The notes: generated from the letters alone by a model not told the origin. Shown: positions 8,227 through 16,006, counted from the stretch's first letter. The stretch is DNA of 64,000 bases from Verrucomicrobiota bacterium (GCA_038744685.1 JBCDMB010000012.1:31500-95499); one strand, 5' to 3'. Numbers and translations: made by a program.

Positions 8227-8230
8227 CTAG

Positions 8231-8638
8231 TTAGCCGTTGTTCTCGTGGTCAATCTGCCGAGCCCTCGAGTAGCTGATCAAACAACTGGTCATCGGTGAA
8301 ATCACCAAGATGGCAGTTCCGATTGAGAAAAAGTTCTCCGGCTTCTGAATCAGACCGTAAACGCCGGACAGAAATATGGGAAGTGCCGAGACCAAAAGGG
8401 CTTTGCCTCCATACTCATTGATCTCAAACCACGCTTCTTCTGATTTGAATGACTGCGGAAAACGGACTCCGTAAAAGTGGTTCATAGGAACCTTCCGTAG
8501 AATCAGTGGGATGCTAAGACCTGAAATCAAGATCGCGATTCCGATATTTACGAAGGCGTAGGTTTCGGGATTCATGAGTTTCGGAAAACGGAGACAAAGG
8601 AAAATCAGCGCTGTGACGATAGTGAGTTCGCTGATCAC
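8231..8638 (-). CDS. SdpI-family membrane protein
   Basis: A 135-residue membrane protein with four predicted helices. It carries the SdpI/YhfL-type signature NHFYGVRFPQSFKSEEAW followed by INEYGGKALLV, i.e. YGxR...S...W...N..GG between helices two and three. In Bacillus SdpI this family protects against the SdpC toxin; most homologues are uncharacterised. The start is a GTG at 8638; no strong ribosome-binding site is seen. It sits in the row of single genes on the - strand and could act as an immunity-type protein, which is an inference. Confidence 0.75.
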   Translation of the reverse strand: MISELTIVTALIFLCLRFPKLMNPETYAFVNIGIAILISGLSIPLILRKVPMNHFYGVRFPQSFKSEEAWFEINEYGGKALLVSALPIFLSGVYGLIQKPENFFSIGTAILVISPMTSCLISYSRARQIDHENNG

Positions 8639-8756
8639 AGCGCAATCCCGGAGTTAATTCCTTCCTCTGTTTACGGACTGAGAAGCTGTTCGTAAACAGG
8701 TAGCTGGCCTCTTAACCTCAATCTGGTCCACCAAAGTCTTTGTGAAAGTGGGAGAT

Positions 8757-8815
8757 CCAAGAGAGACGGCTCCATCGCAGCGCCGCATTGCGGCAATCGC
8801 GAAGCGATGGATCCA
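8757..8815. repeat. fragment of the ~230-bp dispersed repeat (type c)
   Basis: This stretch matches one end of the type c repeat found complete at 15222-15453, 18325-18557 and 19314-19542: gcagcgccgcattgcgg then aatcgcgaagcgatgga, which includes the CCATCGCTTCGCGATGG hairpin. The rest of the 187-bp gap (8639-8756) holds an inverted repeat tgtttacggactg...cagctgttcgtaaaca-like near 8670-8700 and otherwise nothing recognisable. Confidence 0.7.
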
Positions 8816-8825
8816 ACGAAACGAA

Positions 8826-9383
8826 TCACTCGCCCCTTGAAGCGATTACGCGGTTCCGCTCCTTATCCCCCGGCTGTTTTTCGATCGAGTAGACATGATC
8901 AGGATAGTCATATCCTTCTAAAAAAGCCTCTTTTTCGAATTCCATACCAATCTTCCTAGCCACCCGAATCGAAGCCGTATTATCTGGATCGACTAAAGCA
9001 ATGAGCCTTTCTAGACCGACTACATTGAATCCATATTCACGAACTGCTAAGGCGGCCTCAGTCGCGAAACCAAATCCCCATCTAGAACGTGCTAACCGGT
9101 AGCCGACTTCAACTTCTTTCTGCCCGCAGATATCAGGAAAACAGGATAACCCACAATAACCGATCACTTCCTGTCCACTTTTCTCAACCACAGCCCAAAG
9201 TCCGAATCCAAAGCTTGAATAATTATTGCTGCACTTTGCCAGCCAAGCCCGGGTCTCTTCTCGCGATTTAATCCCACGACTAAACTTCATGACTTCGGCA
9301 TCTGCGAAGATATACGCCAATGAATCGATATCGGCGGTCTCAAACTCCCGAAGCAATAATCGTTCTGTTTCGATTATTGTCAT
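8826..9383 (-). CDS. GNAT acetyltransferase, RimJ/RimL-like
   Basis: A 185-residue RimJ/RimL-type acetyltransferase. It begins MTIIETERLLLREF, the canonical start of this group, so the start at 9383 is chosen over an upstream ATG at 9461 that overlaps the PhyH gene. Motif A is EVEVGYRLARSRWGFGFATEA (in two parts: EVEVGYRLARS and RWGFGFATEA), and motif B is NTASIRVARKIGMEFE. Known relatives acetylate ribosomal proteins or aminoglycosides; the target here is unknown. The gene follows the PhyH gene with a 31-bp gap. Confidence 0.85.
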   Translation of the reverse strand: MTIIETERLLLREFETADIDSLAYIFADAEVMKFSRGIKSREETRAWLAKCSNNYSSFGFGLWAVVEKSGQEVIGYCGLSCFPDICGQKEVEVGYRLARSRWGFGFATEAALAVREYGFNVVGLERLIALVDPDNTASIRVARKIGMEFEKEAFLEGYDYPDHVYSIEKQPGDKERNRVIASRGE

Positions 9384-9414
9384 TGATGGAAACGGTGAGA
9401 AGAGGCGCGGCGCA

Positions 9415-10113
9415 TTAACGATGTTGTCCCGAAGCGACTGGTTCGCTTTGTGAGGGTTCATGCCAAGACAACCTATCGTCTAGGCTGTTTAGTCGTGCAT
9501 ATTCGAAATGCAGAATCCTTCTTCGTTTGGGTGATTCAGATCTCTTAGATGAGTGAAGGATCAAAGGAGACATTAACAGAACGTCGCCTGCGCCACATGC
9601 ACATATCGCTTCTGAAGCGTTCACATGTGAGAGAACCTCTCGCGATTCTATCTTTCCTCTCTTGTGGGACTCAGGGATGACTCTAAGCGCTCCGTTTTTC
9701 TGTGGTGTGTCGTCTAGGTGAATTCTGATCGTCATCATTCTTTCGAGAACTTCAACAGGCGGTTGGACATGGACAGAACCATCTTTGGTCGACCAAGGGC
9801 CATATCCTTTAATTTCGCATTTTTCTTCGACCGTGATCGTGAGGTCCTGATGCCAAGTAACTGGCCAATTCTCCTGTGGAGTCTTGTCAAAGAGGATACT
9901 CCTTACAGGTGATAGTCCTTTGGAGAGGAGATTCTGAAGCCGCACTGATTTCGCCAGTTGGTTGAATTCCTTCGATTTGCTCCGAATGTGCCGAACGCAA
10001 GCCGAACCTTCGTTCTTCGAAAGCCGATCTGCCTCTTCCCGCATGGCTTCCACTTCGTCCTTGGTGAAAACCTCACGGACGATCTCAAACCCTTGTGAAT
10101 GGAAGTCGTTCAT
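9415..10113 (-). CDS. phytanoyl-CoA dioxygenase (PhyH) family protein
   Basis: A 232-residue Fe(II)/2-oxoglutarate oxygenase of the PhyH family. The metal triad is visible: WHQD (His-x-Asp) near residue 92 and the distal His in LLMSPLILHSSKR near residue 185, followed by the 2-oxoglutarate-binding Arg region PKRRRILHFEY. The segment IHLDDTPQKNGALRVIPESHKRG is typical of the family. The substrate is unknown. An in-frame ATG at 10182 lies inside the inverted end of MITE copy 2, so the conserved MNDFHSQGFE start at 10113 is preferred. The MITE directly upstream may have displaced or replaced the promoter. Confidence 0.82.
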   Translation of the reverse strand: MNDFHSQGFEIVREVFTKDEVEAMREEADRLSKNEGSACVRHIRSKSKEFNQLAKSVRLQNLLSKGLSPVRSILFDKTPQENWPVTWHQDLTITVEEKCEIKGYGPWSTKDGSVHVQPPVEVLERMMTIRIHLDDTPQKNGALRVIPESHKRGKIESREVLSHVNASEAICACGAGDVLLMSPLILHSSKRSESPKRRRILHFEYARLNSLDDRLSWHEPSQSEPVASGQHR

Positions 10114-10176
10114 TGTTTGCGCGAATGCAGCGCATGAGCTCTTGAACACCGTCTGGCTCGCAGCAGTTTCTAGGAA

Positions 10177-10489
10177 GGGCATTTCGATTAACCTCCTTTG
10201 GCTCGTGATTGCGGCACCGCCGGAATCCAGGTGAGGCTGCGGAGAGGTTTGCGGGCCAGAGGCCCTCGGACCTCTTCGCTAACGCTGCCCGGAACCGGTG
10301 CTGCCGCAACCCCTTCCCTTCGGCAGGCTCAGGGCCTTGAGTCTTATCGAAAGGAGGGGCGAGGCACTTTTGGATTTGAGCCGCGTTGCGGCTTCGCAGA
10401 TGGGCTTCTAGCCCGCCAAGCGAAGCCGTCGCCTTGCTCAAAACCAAAATTGCTCTCGTCACGTCCAAAGGAGGTTAGTCGAAGTGCCC
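10177..10489. mobile_element. MITE copy 2 with nested 39-bp segment
   Basis: A 313-bp copy of the inverted-repeat element, bounded by gggcatttcgattaacc... and ...gttagtcgaagtgccc. The flanks are GGAA (10173-10176) and TGAA (10490-10493), an imperfect 4-bp duplication (three of four match). Compared with copy 3 it has 39 extra bases around 10312-10350 including cttcggcaggctcaggg and ttgagtcttatcg, also present in copy 4. It lies between the methyltransferase stop and the PhyH gene, 64 bp upstream of the latter's start. Confidence 0.88.
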
Positions 10490-10534
10490 TGAAGTTAAAA
10501 ACTCGAAAAGCGAAGGCAGGTGCTCAGTACCACA

Positions 10535-11221
10535 TCAATCGAATTGTCTGATAAAAAGAGCCTCATTACCATTTAACTGTAGCTCGTAGTCAACCCGCCT
10601 GACCTCAGCTGACATGCCTGAGCCCCGTAGGTAGTCGATTATACCCTCCAGGTATTTGGATTTACCCTGCTTCAATGTGAGGACAGGGAAAATTCTGACT
10701 TCTTCCGCAATCCTGCACATTTCAAGTATCGATGACAGGTGAAACTCGTAGGAAAAATGATCAGAATAGAGGAACAGGAAGTGGGAACAAAGAGCCAAAT
10801 CGAACTCTCGATCAGCGTATTCTACTGTTGGTAGCTCTTTCAGCTCATATCTTTCCTCTCTTTTGCCTTTTTCAAAGTCATTTAGGAACAGCCTCAAGGC
10901 TCTGCGCCGATTGAGAAGGAGATTCTCTGGGTCGCGATGATAGGCCCACGTCCAGGAATCCAGACTTGCCCTCACTTGGTTGATTACAAGATCGACGCTT
11001 TCTTCAAAACGGGCAGCGATTTCCTCGCCCGAGAAGCGATATAATGGATCGAAAGAAACAACGCGGTTCCCGATTTCACTCATTTCAGCATTGAAGCTAG
11101 CCGGGCCATCTCCACATCCAACAATCCTTTTCCTCAAGTCACTATCTGAGAGAGAAAACATCAGCCGATATTCATCCAGTGATCTTCCCCAGGGAACGAC
11201 TTTTTCAAGTGATAATGGCAT
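10535..11221 (-). CDS. SAM-dependent methyltransferase-like protein
   Basis: A 228-residue protein with a Rossmann-type pattern: LRKRIVGCGDGPASFNAEM (motif I, G-C-G-D-G-P), IGNRVVSFDPLY (motif II acidic residue), and FDLALCSHFLFLYSDHFS (motif IV region). C-terminal EEVRIFPVLTLKQGKSKY follows. This arrangement is seen in a group of uncharacterised methyltransferases that recur in mobile gene pools. The function is unknown. It is separated from the upstream GNAT by 40 bp and followed by MITE copy 2. Confidence 0.7.
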   Translation of the reverse strand: MPLSLEKVVPWGRSLDEYRLMFSLSDSDLRKRIVGCGDGPASFNAEMSEIGNRVVSFDPLYRFSGEEIAARFEESVDLVINQVRASLDSWTWAYHRDPENLLLNRRRALRLFLNDFEKGKREERYELKELPTVEYADREFDLALCSHFLFLYSDHFSYEFHLSSILEMCRIAEEVRIFPVLTLKQGKSKYLEGIIDYLRGSGMSAEVRRVDYELQLNGNEALFIRQFD

Positions 11222-11261
11222 GTCCTTTTTCTCCGAAGGTTAAAGGATGGCAACGACTGCG

Positions 11262-11822
11262 CTAGCCAAAGTTGCCACCACTACCCTGTTGGCTCTTGGT
11301 TATACCGTAGAATTCAGTGGTGTGAAATCGGCCACTCTTAAGGGTGTGGTCAGCTAAGCTTCCTTCGTGTTTCATTCCACACTTTTCCATCACTCTTCCC
11401 GAGGCTCGATTCTCTTTCATATGGTTTGCCTCAATCTTGTGACAGTTCATCTCAGTAAATCCATATTCAATAACCGCTTTCGCTGCTTCGGTGCAGAATC
11501 CTTTACCCCAGAATTGCGTTCCGATCCAATAGCCCAGCGTTCCTCTTTTTTGAGAGGCATTGAATTCAAGTCCAATCGCACCAATAAGCTCACCGCTTTC
11601 TCTTTCCTCTATCGCAAATGTAATTCCCTCTTGGTGGTAAAACTGCTTCAAGTGTGTCGAAATCCACCGTTCCGCCATCCCGTCCAAATACGGGTGTGGA
11701 ATGTGTTGCGTAGTCTTGGCTACCGCTGGATTCCCAGCGAGCTTCTGCACCCGGCTAGCCTCTTCGATTCTGAACCCCCGAAGGGTTAGACGCGTAGTCT
11801 GTATTGTAGGAAAACGCTTCAT
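11262..11822 (-). CDS. GNAT acetyltransferase, RimJ-like
   Basis: A 186-residue acetyltransferase of the RimJ/RimL type, starting MKRFPTIQTTRLTLRGF. Motif A reads RGTLGYWIGTQFWGKGFCTE, with the Q/R-G-x-G-x-C/A pyrophosphate-binding turn, and motif B reads NRASGRVMEKCGMKHEG. The start at 11822 matches the family; ATGs at 11840 and 11864 would add a non-conserved leader. It is the fourth GNAT in the array; the substrate is unknown. Confidence 0.85.
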   Translation of the reverse strand: MKRFPTIQTTRLTLRGFRIEEASRVQKLAGNPAVAKTTQHIPHPYLDGMAERWISTHLKQFYHQEGITFAIEERESGELIGAIGLEFNASQKRGTLGYWIGTQFWGKGFCTEAAKAVIEYGFTEMNCHKIEANHMKENRASGRVMEKCGMKHEGSLADHTLKSGRFHTTEFYGITKSQQGSGGNFG

Positions 11823-11859
11823 ATTGTTTGCGAACGGCATAGCGATCACGCTGCCTGCT

Positions 11860-11895
11860 GACAACGCTCACCGACCCTAGGGTTGATGGTTGAAC
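11860..11895 (-). repeat. short attC-like spacer
   Basis: On the - strand the spacer reads GTTCAAC at its gene-distal end (a full RYYYAAC match), a central ACCCTAGGGT palindrome, and GCGTTGTC at the other end. The AAC...GTT ends pair around the palindrome. It resembles a minimal attC site but the GTT-side box does not fully match GTTRRRY. Confidence 0.3.
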
Positions 11896-11951
11896 GTTCA
11901 TTTCGTCTTCGGCTCGGAGAGAGAAGGCAGTTGATCATCCGCGTCTTGTTC

Positions 11952-12560
11952 TTACTTGCCGGTTTGCAGGGCCTCTAGTTCGCCTTTGATGTTCGACCTG
12001 GCCTGTTCTTCAAGCTGACTAAAGAATTCGGTCGCGTAGATGCGCTGACAGAGAAACGACTGAAGGATCGATCTCCGACCTGCGGAAAACTGTGCCTCCG
12101 GAACGGAGGAATATTCGCGTCTGACGGCAGTCTGGTAGGCCTCGTAATCTTCTGGCTCCGATCCAAGGATGCTCAGATCAATATCAATGATTAGATCCTC
12201 ATCCTCCCTACCTGATCTGGAGCGTTTTGGATCGGTTGCCACAACTAAGCGCTCAACGTCGTCGGTCAGCTTTCCTCCGACGAATGAACCGATTCGATCC
12301 GCAAAATATTGTGCACTCTGTGCTTCGTTGTGGCTATCTAGTGGATCGTAGATGGCGTCATGAAACCAAATCGCGAACTCTATTTCGTCCGAATGCTGTC
12401 CAGATGCGTCCAACCAAGAGAGCATTCGGTCAATATGCGACAGATTGTGGTAGGCACGATTCTCGTCGGAGTAGAGCCCTTTCAGTTCTCGGAACGTGCT
12501 CTAAGCCGTCTCGTCCGCTACTCCCGCCCGACGGCAAAGTTCGTTGAATCGGCTGGAAGT
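11952..12560 (-). pseudogene. HD-domain predicted phosphohydrolase, broken by TAG
   Basis: The readable frame (157 residues from ATG 12425) contains FAIWFHDAIYDP, the HD metal-site motif, and DIDLSILGSEPEDYEAY, typical of a family of predicted metal-dependent HD phosphohydrolases. Upstream in the same frame the conserved N-terminal region is still readable: FRELKGLYSDENRAYHNLSHID directly precedes the Met (shown in parts FRELKGLYSDENR and AYHNLSHID). An in-frame TAG at 12501-12503 separates it from KLCRRAGVADETA further upstream, and no ATG is found in frame beyond that. The first His of the family lies in the YHNLSH segment, before the only available ATG. The gene is therefore probably inactive. 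Confidence 0.65.
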
Positions 12561-12605
12561 CGTATGATCCATTCTCTTAAGCTGTTGTTGAGGAATAGCA
12601 CGGCT

Positions 12606-13255
12606 CTAGCCGTTGCCTCTATCGACTGGTTCAGACGGTTGGCCGATAAACATGAGGGTTTTTGTGTAGGGGATAGTCACATGGACTTCTCTCATTCCAT
12701 ACGGCTGTTGGAATGGCTCACGTATTTTTAGGGCACTTCGATTAACCTCCTTTGGCTCGTGATTGCGGCACCGCCGGAATCCGGGTGAGGCTGCGGAGAG
12801 GTTTGCGGGCCAGAGGCCCTCGGACCTCTCCGCTAACGCTGCCCGGAACCGGTGCTGCCGCAACCTCCTAGGGGCGAGGCCCTTTTGGATTTGAGCCGCG
12901 TTGCGGCTTCGCAGACGGGCTTCTAGCCCGCCAAGCGAAGCCGTCGCCTTGCTCAAAACCAAAATTGCTTTCGTCACGTCCAAAGGAGGTTAATCGAAGT
13001 GCCCTTTAAAAATCCCTTCTTCTCTTTCAGTAAGCTCCATACCCTATCGATGTCATCTACTGTCATGTAAAAGCTCATTTCTCCTATATCCTCTCCAGCT
13101 TTTTGGATATGAATCTCAATCCTCCCAAGGCCCACGATGCAGTAGTCCGGTGAATCCATAATGACTTCAAACTTGAGTATGTCGGTGAAGAATTCCTTCG
13201 TTTCCGAAACACTGTATGATGGGACCATCGGGCTTATACGTGTCGCCTTATACAT
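12606..13255 (-). pseudogene. VOC/glyoxalase-like gene split by MITE copy 3
   Basis: The 5' part (13255 to 13009) encodes MYKATRISPMVPSYSVSETKE and continues to LLKEKKGFLK, an N-terminal VOC half with beta-alpha-beta-beta pattern. The reading frame then runs into the MITE and stops at 12974 with eight element-encoded residues (GTSINLLWT). The 3' part (12726 to 12606) encodes IREPFQQPYGMREVHVTIPY and TKTLMFIGQP, the classical VOC C-terminal end. Removing the element and one TAAA duplication restores GGA-TTT-TTA-AAA-ATA-CGT in one frame (GFLKIR). The intact protein would be about 123 residues, related to glyoxalase/bleomycin-resistance proteins. Confidence 0.88.
12731..13004. mobile_element. 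MITE copy 3, inserted in a VOC gene
   Basis: The shortest copy, 274 bp, with perfect 25-bp inverted ends (gggcacttcgattaacc... / ...ttaatcgaagtgccc) and perfect TTTA duplications at 12727-12730 and 13005-13008. It lacks the nested 39-bp segment, giving the simplest form of the element. Because both halves of the interrupted gene are recognisable, this copy proves that the sequence moved as a unit. It encodes no transposase. Confidence 0.93.
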
Positions 13256-13290
13256 TTTATTGGTTTTGTTTTCGCCGAAAGTGGGCGGGA

Positions 13291-13450
13291 GCCCAACAGG
13301 AAAAAGAGTCGTGTAAGATTGTAGGAACAGTACCCAAGGATCCGCTCTGAAGCGGTCGTTGTGCCTTTCGTCTGATGGCGGTAATCCCTTCCTATCAGAC
13401 GCATCTACGGAGTGGAAGAGGTAAAGTCTAGTAGTAGGTTTGCGCGGTTT
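13291..13450 (-). repeat. attC-like spacer downstream of the PEP-CTERM gene
   Basis: Between the PEP-CTERM stop and the VOC start the - strand ends in GTTGGGC, an exact GTTRRRY core site, 35 bases before the VOC ATG. An internal inverted repeat CGTCTGAT...ATCAGACG lies at 13369-13401. The opposite (RYYYAAC) box is not clear; the sequence right after the stop reads GCGCAAACC. A terminator hairpin without U-tract is the alternative. Confidence 0.35.
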
Positions 13451-14086
13451 CTACCTGGTTCTGCGTCTGAGTAACAGGAGACCTGCACAGAACATTCCGG
13501 CCAGCGCGGCGTAGGCTGTTGGCTCAGGAATCACAGTGATTGTGGAAAAGCCGGGCGATATAAATTCGTCCAGTGAGCTGAAGTTGATGTCTCCTCCCAC
13601 CGTTTCCGTGAAAGTTGAGGGAGGCGGCGTGATGTCCTCAGCGCGCAAATTTGTGACCTCACCTACGATGTTTCCGACAGTAAAGCGAAATGTGCCGAGG
13701 AAAATCTCATTACCAGTCAGAGGAGCGAAGATGTCGTCTACCGAGTCGATGAAGTAGGCACTCGAGCCGGGAGTCAGGGATTTTTCTTCACCAAGAAGCG
13801 TGTCATCAAAGGCGGGATTCGCAGAAATGTCGCTGAGTTCCAATACCACTGCAGGATCAGAGGGTGCGTTTTCGCCAAAGACGACCTGAACGCCCGCGCT
13901 GAAGATCCCATCGACGGCTAGATCGATCGGGTTGGCTTCTACTTGTATGAGTGAAACCTGCACATCCACCTTTTCGCCCGGTAAAACTTCATAATTACTC
14001 TGGCTGAAGCCATACCTAAAATTCGCGTAGGATTGGCTTGCGGCAACGAGAGTCAAAACGACGAGAAGTGGTTTGCTAGGTTTCAC
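13451..14086 (-). CDS. PEP-CTERM sorting domain protein
   Basis: A 211-residue secreted protein with an N-terminal signal peptide (PLLVVLTLVAASQSYA) and a C-terminal PEP-CTERM tail: VIPEPTAYAALAG, a hydrophobic stretch, and a RRRTR end. Between them lies a beta-rich domain with YEVLPGEKVDVQVSL, resembling cohesin-like or Ig-like folds common in PEP-CTERM proteins. After cleavage at PEP by an exosortase it would be released or attached at the outer surface. A matching exosortase is encoded at 57694-59085. The gene sits inside the cassette-like array with an attC-like spacer on each side. Confidence 0.85.
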   Translation of the reverse strand: MKPSKPLLVVLTLVAASQSYANFRYGFSQSNYEVLPGEKVDVQVSLIQVEANPIDLAVDGIFSAGVQVVFGENAPSDPAVVLELSDISANPAFDDTLLGEEKSLTPGSSAYFIDSVDDIFAPLTGNEIFLGTFRFTVGNIVGEVTNLRAEDITPPPSTFTETVGGDINFSSLDEFISPGFSTITVIPEPTAYAALAGMFCAGLLLLRRRTR

Positions 14087-14240
14087 AAGACCTCGGTTAT
14101 GGGCTCTCCAAGGTCACGTCAATCGTAAAGGGCAAGATGTCTTATCAACTTACCAAAACCGAGATGAGTTTTCGTCATTTTGACAGTGGGGTTCCAAGTC
14201 TGGTTGACCACTTGGTTCTTCCGTCTTCCTCCAAATGGTT

Positions 14241-14324
14241 CTAACCGCCTAGTTGTGGTGGAATCGCGGCGTCTCAAGAATGAAGCGCTGAGCGCGAAAA
14301 GAATTGAGACCACCGATTGGTTAG
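14241..14324 (-). repeat. attC-like imperfect palindrome
   Basis: Directly after the lipoprotein stop codon the - strand reads CTAACCAATCGGTGG..., and 84 bases later ends ...ACTAGGCGGTTAG. Nested complementary arms are visible: CTAACC/GGTTAG at the ends, GGTGG/CCACC, TCTCAA/TTGAGA, and an inner GCGCTCAGCGC. Offsets between arms leave unpaired bases, as in attC sites. The central motif GCGCTTCATTCTTGAGAC recurs in the site at 21277-21344. The remaining part of this 238-bp gap (14087-14240) shows no gene and probably holds the promoter of the PEP-CTERM gene. Confidence 0.5.
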
Positions 14325-14726
14325 CTATTCCTCTCTGTGAATTTTGTGGACAACCGCGAAACCGTCACCGTCTTTATTTGTGTAGAAGTCAGCGGCGTAG
14401 GCATATGAATCGTCTTCCGGAGTGTAATTCCTTTCTATTTTCTCTCCTCCGACGGTAACATAAAAGGAGATGCTAGACCCATAGTGCCCGTTCGGTCCAC
14501 CTTGCGACTTAAACGGCCCTTCACTTTCGCCAAAGCTCTCGAGAAAATCAAAACCAGATGAGCCTCTTCCGGATTCGGCATCACTTTTACTTACCTCGAA
14601 TTCGACTCTATCGGCGCAAGCAACAAGGCAAAATACAACCAGAACACTACCAAAGATTTTTAATTTCGTTTTCGTTTTAGCCAACGTCGAAGCGAACCCT
14701 TCCCTGACCGAATCGGCGGTCAACAT
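14325..14726 (-). CDS. small putative lipoprotein
   Basis: A 133-residue protein with a lipoprotein-type signal: a lysine-rich n-region (AKTKTKLKIFG), a hydrophobic core (SVLVVFCLVAC) and a lipobox-like LVAC, so cleavage before the Cys near residue 37 and lipid attachment are likely. The mature part is polar and glycine/serine rich, with SFYVTVGGEKIERNY and DFYTNKDGDGFAVVHKIH strands. No family is recognised. The ATG at 14726 is chosen; a GTG lies one codon upstream. The long n-region is unusual, and translation may start further in. Confidence 0.55.
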   Translation of the reverse strand: MLTADSVREGFASTLAKTKTKLKIFGSVLVVFCLVACADRVEFEVSKSDAESGRGSSGFDFLESFGESEGPFKSQGGPNGHYGSSISFYVTVGGEKIERNYTPEDDSYAYAADFYTNKDGDGFAVVHKIHREE

Positions 14727-14803
14727 CACGGAGGCACGGTTCTATCAAATTCCGATTCAAGATGCAAGAACTCAAGAATCTTGTCGGGGATAGATACCTC
14801 GGT

Positions 14804-15202
14804 TTATTCGCCTCCAGATGTTTTGAAAAGGCCGGGGAAAAACTTTCTCACCAGAACAGTGTCAAACAGAGTCAAAACCACCGCTCCAACAATAGAGATT
14901 CCGATGAAAGCTAACACCGCTTTCCCAATGGAAAAGAAAAAGAAAACTCCAATACTCATTGAGAACAGCAAAAGTATAGTGAACATGTATAGCCCAATAG
15001 CCAGCTGAGCTCTCCGGTCTAGCGATCTATCCAATGCACTAAAAACTACTGCTAACAACCCACATAAGCTCAAAGAGATTGATAACGAGTGGCCATCTTC
15101 GAACAAAATATATGGGCAGATGACCATCGCACTGAAGAAGACAAATAAGATTGGCGCAATCAGACTTCGCTTTGCTCGAGTTTTTGGTTCTTTTGGGTTC
15201 AT
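14804..15202 (-). CDS. small integral membrane protein, unknown
   Basis: A 132-residue protein with four predicted transmembrane helices (from SLIAPILFVFFSAMVICPY onwards, then SLSLCGLLAVVFSAL, AIGLYMFTILLLFSMSIGVFFFF and FIGISIVGAVVLTLF). The start is set at MNPKEPKTRAKRS (15202) because the open frame upstream runs through the type c repeat and is not coding. The codon use is AT-richer than that of the nitrate genes. No family is recognised. Confidence 0.55.
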   Translation of the reverse strand: MNPKEPKTRAKRSLIAPILFVFFSAMVICPYILFEDGHSLSISLSLCGLLAVVFSALDRSLDRRAQLAIGLYMFTILLLFSMSIGVFFFFSIGKAVLAFIGISIVGAVVLTLFDTVLVRKFFPGLFKTSGGE

Positions 15203-15221
15203 TTGAAGCCAATGTGGAGGT

Positions 15222-15453
15222 GGTAGGCGCGTGGGTCGAACAGTAGCCCCGACATCGTCTGGGGAAAAGGAAAATCCCGGAGTCGCCTCGTTCTCCTGGT
15301 TGCAGCCTACGGAGCAGGCCGGAAACAGAAGCAGGAGCTCTTGACCGCCATCTAGCCCGCCGAAGTTTCTACGAAGATGGAAACTCGAAGAGCAACGGCT
15401 GTTGCTCAGTGCCGCAATGCGGCCATCGTGAAGCGATGGACTTAGCGTTAAGC
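15222..15453. repeat. ~230-bp dispersed repeat (type c), copy 1
   Basis: A 232-bp segment matching 18325-18557 and 19314-19542 along its length. Shared landmarks on the + strand are tagccccgacat, gagtcgcctc, aggagctcttgaccgcc, cgccgaagtttctacga, agcaacggctgttgctcag and the hairpin atcgtgaagcgat. Several short internal hairpins are present. On the - strand it can be read as a frame fused to the downstream membrane protein, but the frame is not conserved between copies. The rest of the 309-bp gap (15454-15511) shows nothing. Confidence 0.8.
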
Positions 15454-15511
15454 GTGGCAAACGGAGGAAGGCATCCGCTTTCCGGGGCCGAGGCTACGAA
15501 TTTGTTCTGTG

Positions 15512-15892
15512 CTATTTTGCAAGAGCCACTGCGAAATCTGGATTGAGCGGATTAATATCCACACGCCTCTCGTGAGCAATGACAACTAAATCCATATCTT
15601 CCATAGGAATGGCTCCAAGCAAGATCTCGTCACCCATGACAATCGCCCCGACATAGGCACGACGGTTATTAAACCTAGTTTCGATAGGCCCAACGTAAGG
15701 AACCATCTGTTTGCTACCGTCGGCAAGTGTGACCTCCTTTTGACCGCCTGCTCTTAGTTCAAGCTGTAGGCAAACATGCTCCGGTATCGCAAGATAGACG
15801 GAACCTGTGTCCGCAAGTGCCTCTGCCTCAATAGGTTCTTTTTCTGGTAGACTCGGATTGCGCAACAAAAGCAATCAACAAGATAGTCCCAT
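15512..15892 (-). pseudogene. retropepsin-like aspartic protease family gene with TGA at codon 6
   Basis: The frame encodes a clan AA aspartic-protease-like protein: IEAEALADTGSVYLAIPEHV contains the catalytic-type DTGS, followed by EVTLADGSKQMVPYVGPIE and VMGDEILLGAIPMEDMDLVV, the conserved end of the small (about 125-residue) bacterial family. Relatives normally start with MG about 12 residues before a LxNP motif. Here an ATG-GGA at 15892 is at the right distance, but codon 6 is TGA (15875-15877). Only a TTG at 15874 could restart the frame. It may be a recent nonsense mutation, a weak TTG-initiated gene, or a sequencing error. Confidence 0.65.
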
Positions 15893-15950
15893 ATCCGAGA
15901 AATATCAATCTTATGTCTGTGGGGAAGTACTTTCTTCCGATTGTAAAGGT

Positions 15951-16004
15951 GTCTCAGGACCGGAACGCGGAGAGTGAGTGGAATTGAGACTACCCTCTGG
16001 TTAG
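15951..16004 (-). repeat. attC-like spacer after the SMI1/KNR4 gene
   Basis: Right after the TAA stop of the SMI1/KNR4 gene the - strand reads TGCTAACCAGAGGGTAGTCTCAATTCC..., then CGCGTTCC and TGAGACACC. The start (GCTAACCA) and the TCTCAATTC arm match the site at 14241-14324, and TGAGAC closes the inner arm. The distal GTT box is not clear (CAATCGG). It may be a decayed copy. The 130-bp gap 15893-16006 holds nothing else. Confidence 0.4.
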
Positions 16005-16006
16005 CA

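Noticed and set aside
10085..13004. Recurring ~80-130 residue frames with MDVTRAILVLSKA-type starts at each MITE copy
   Set aside because: They are translations of the MITE itself, run into different neighbours in each copy and hold no domain; frame conservation follows from DNA identity.
14804..15460. A 218-residue version of the small membrane protein
   Set aside because: The first 86 residues are encoded by the type c repeat; similar frames appear at the other repeat copies with no shared gene. The start at 15202 is used.
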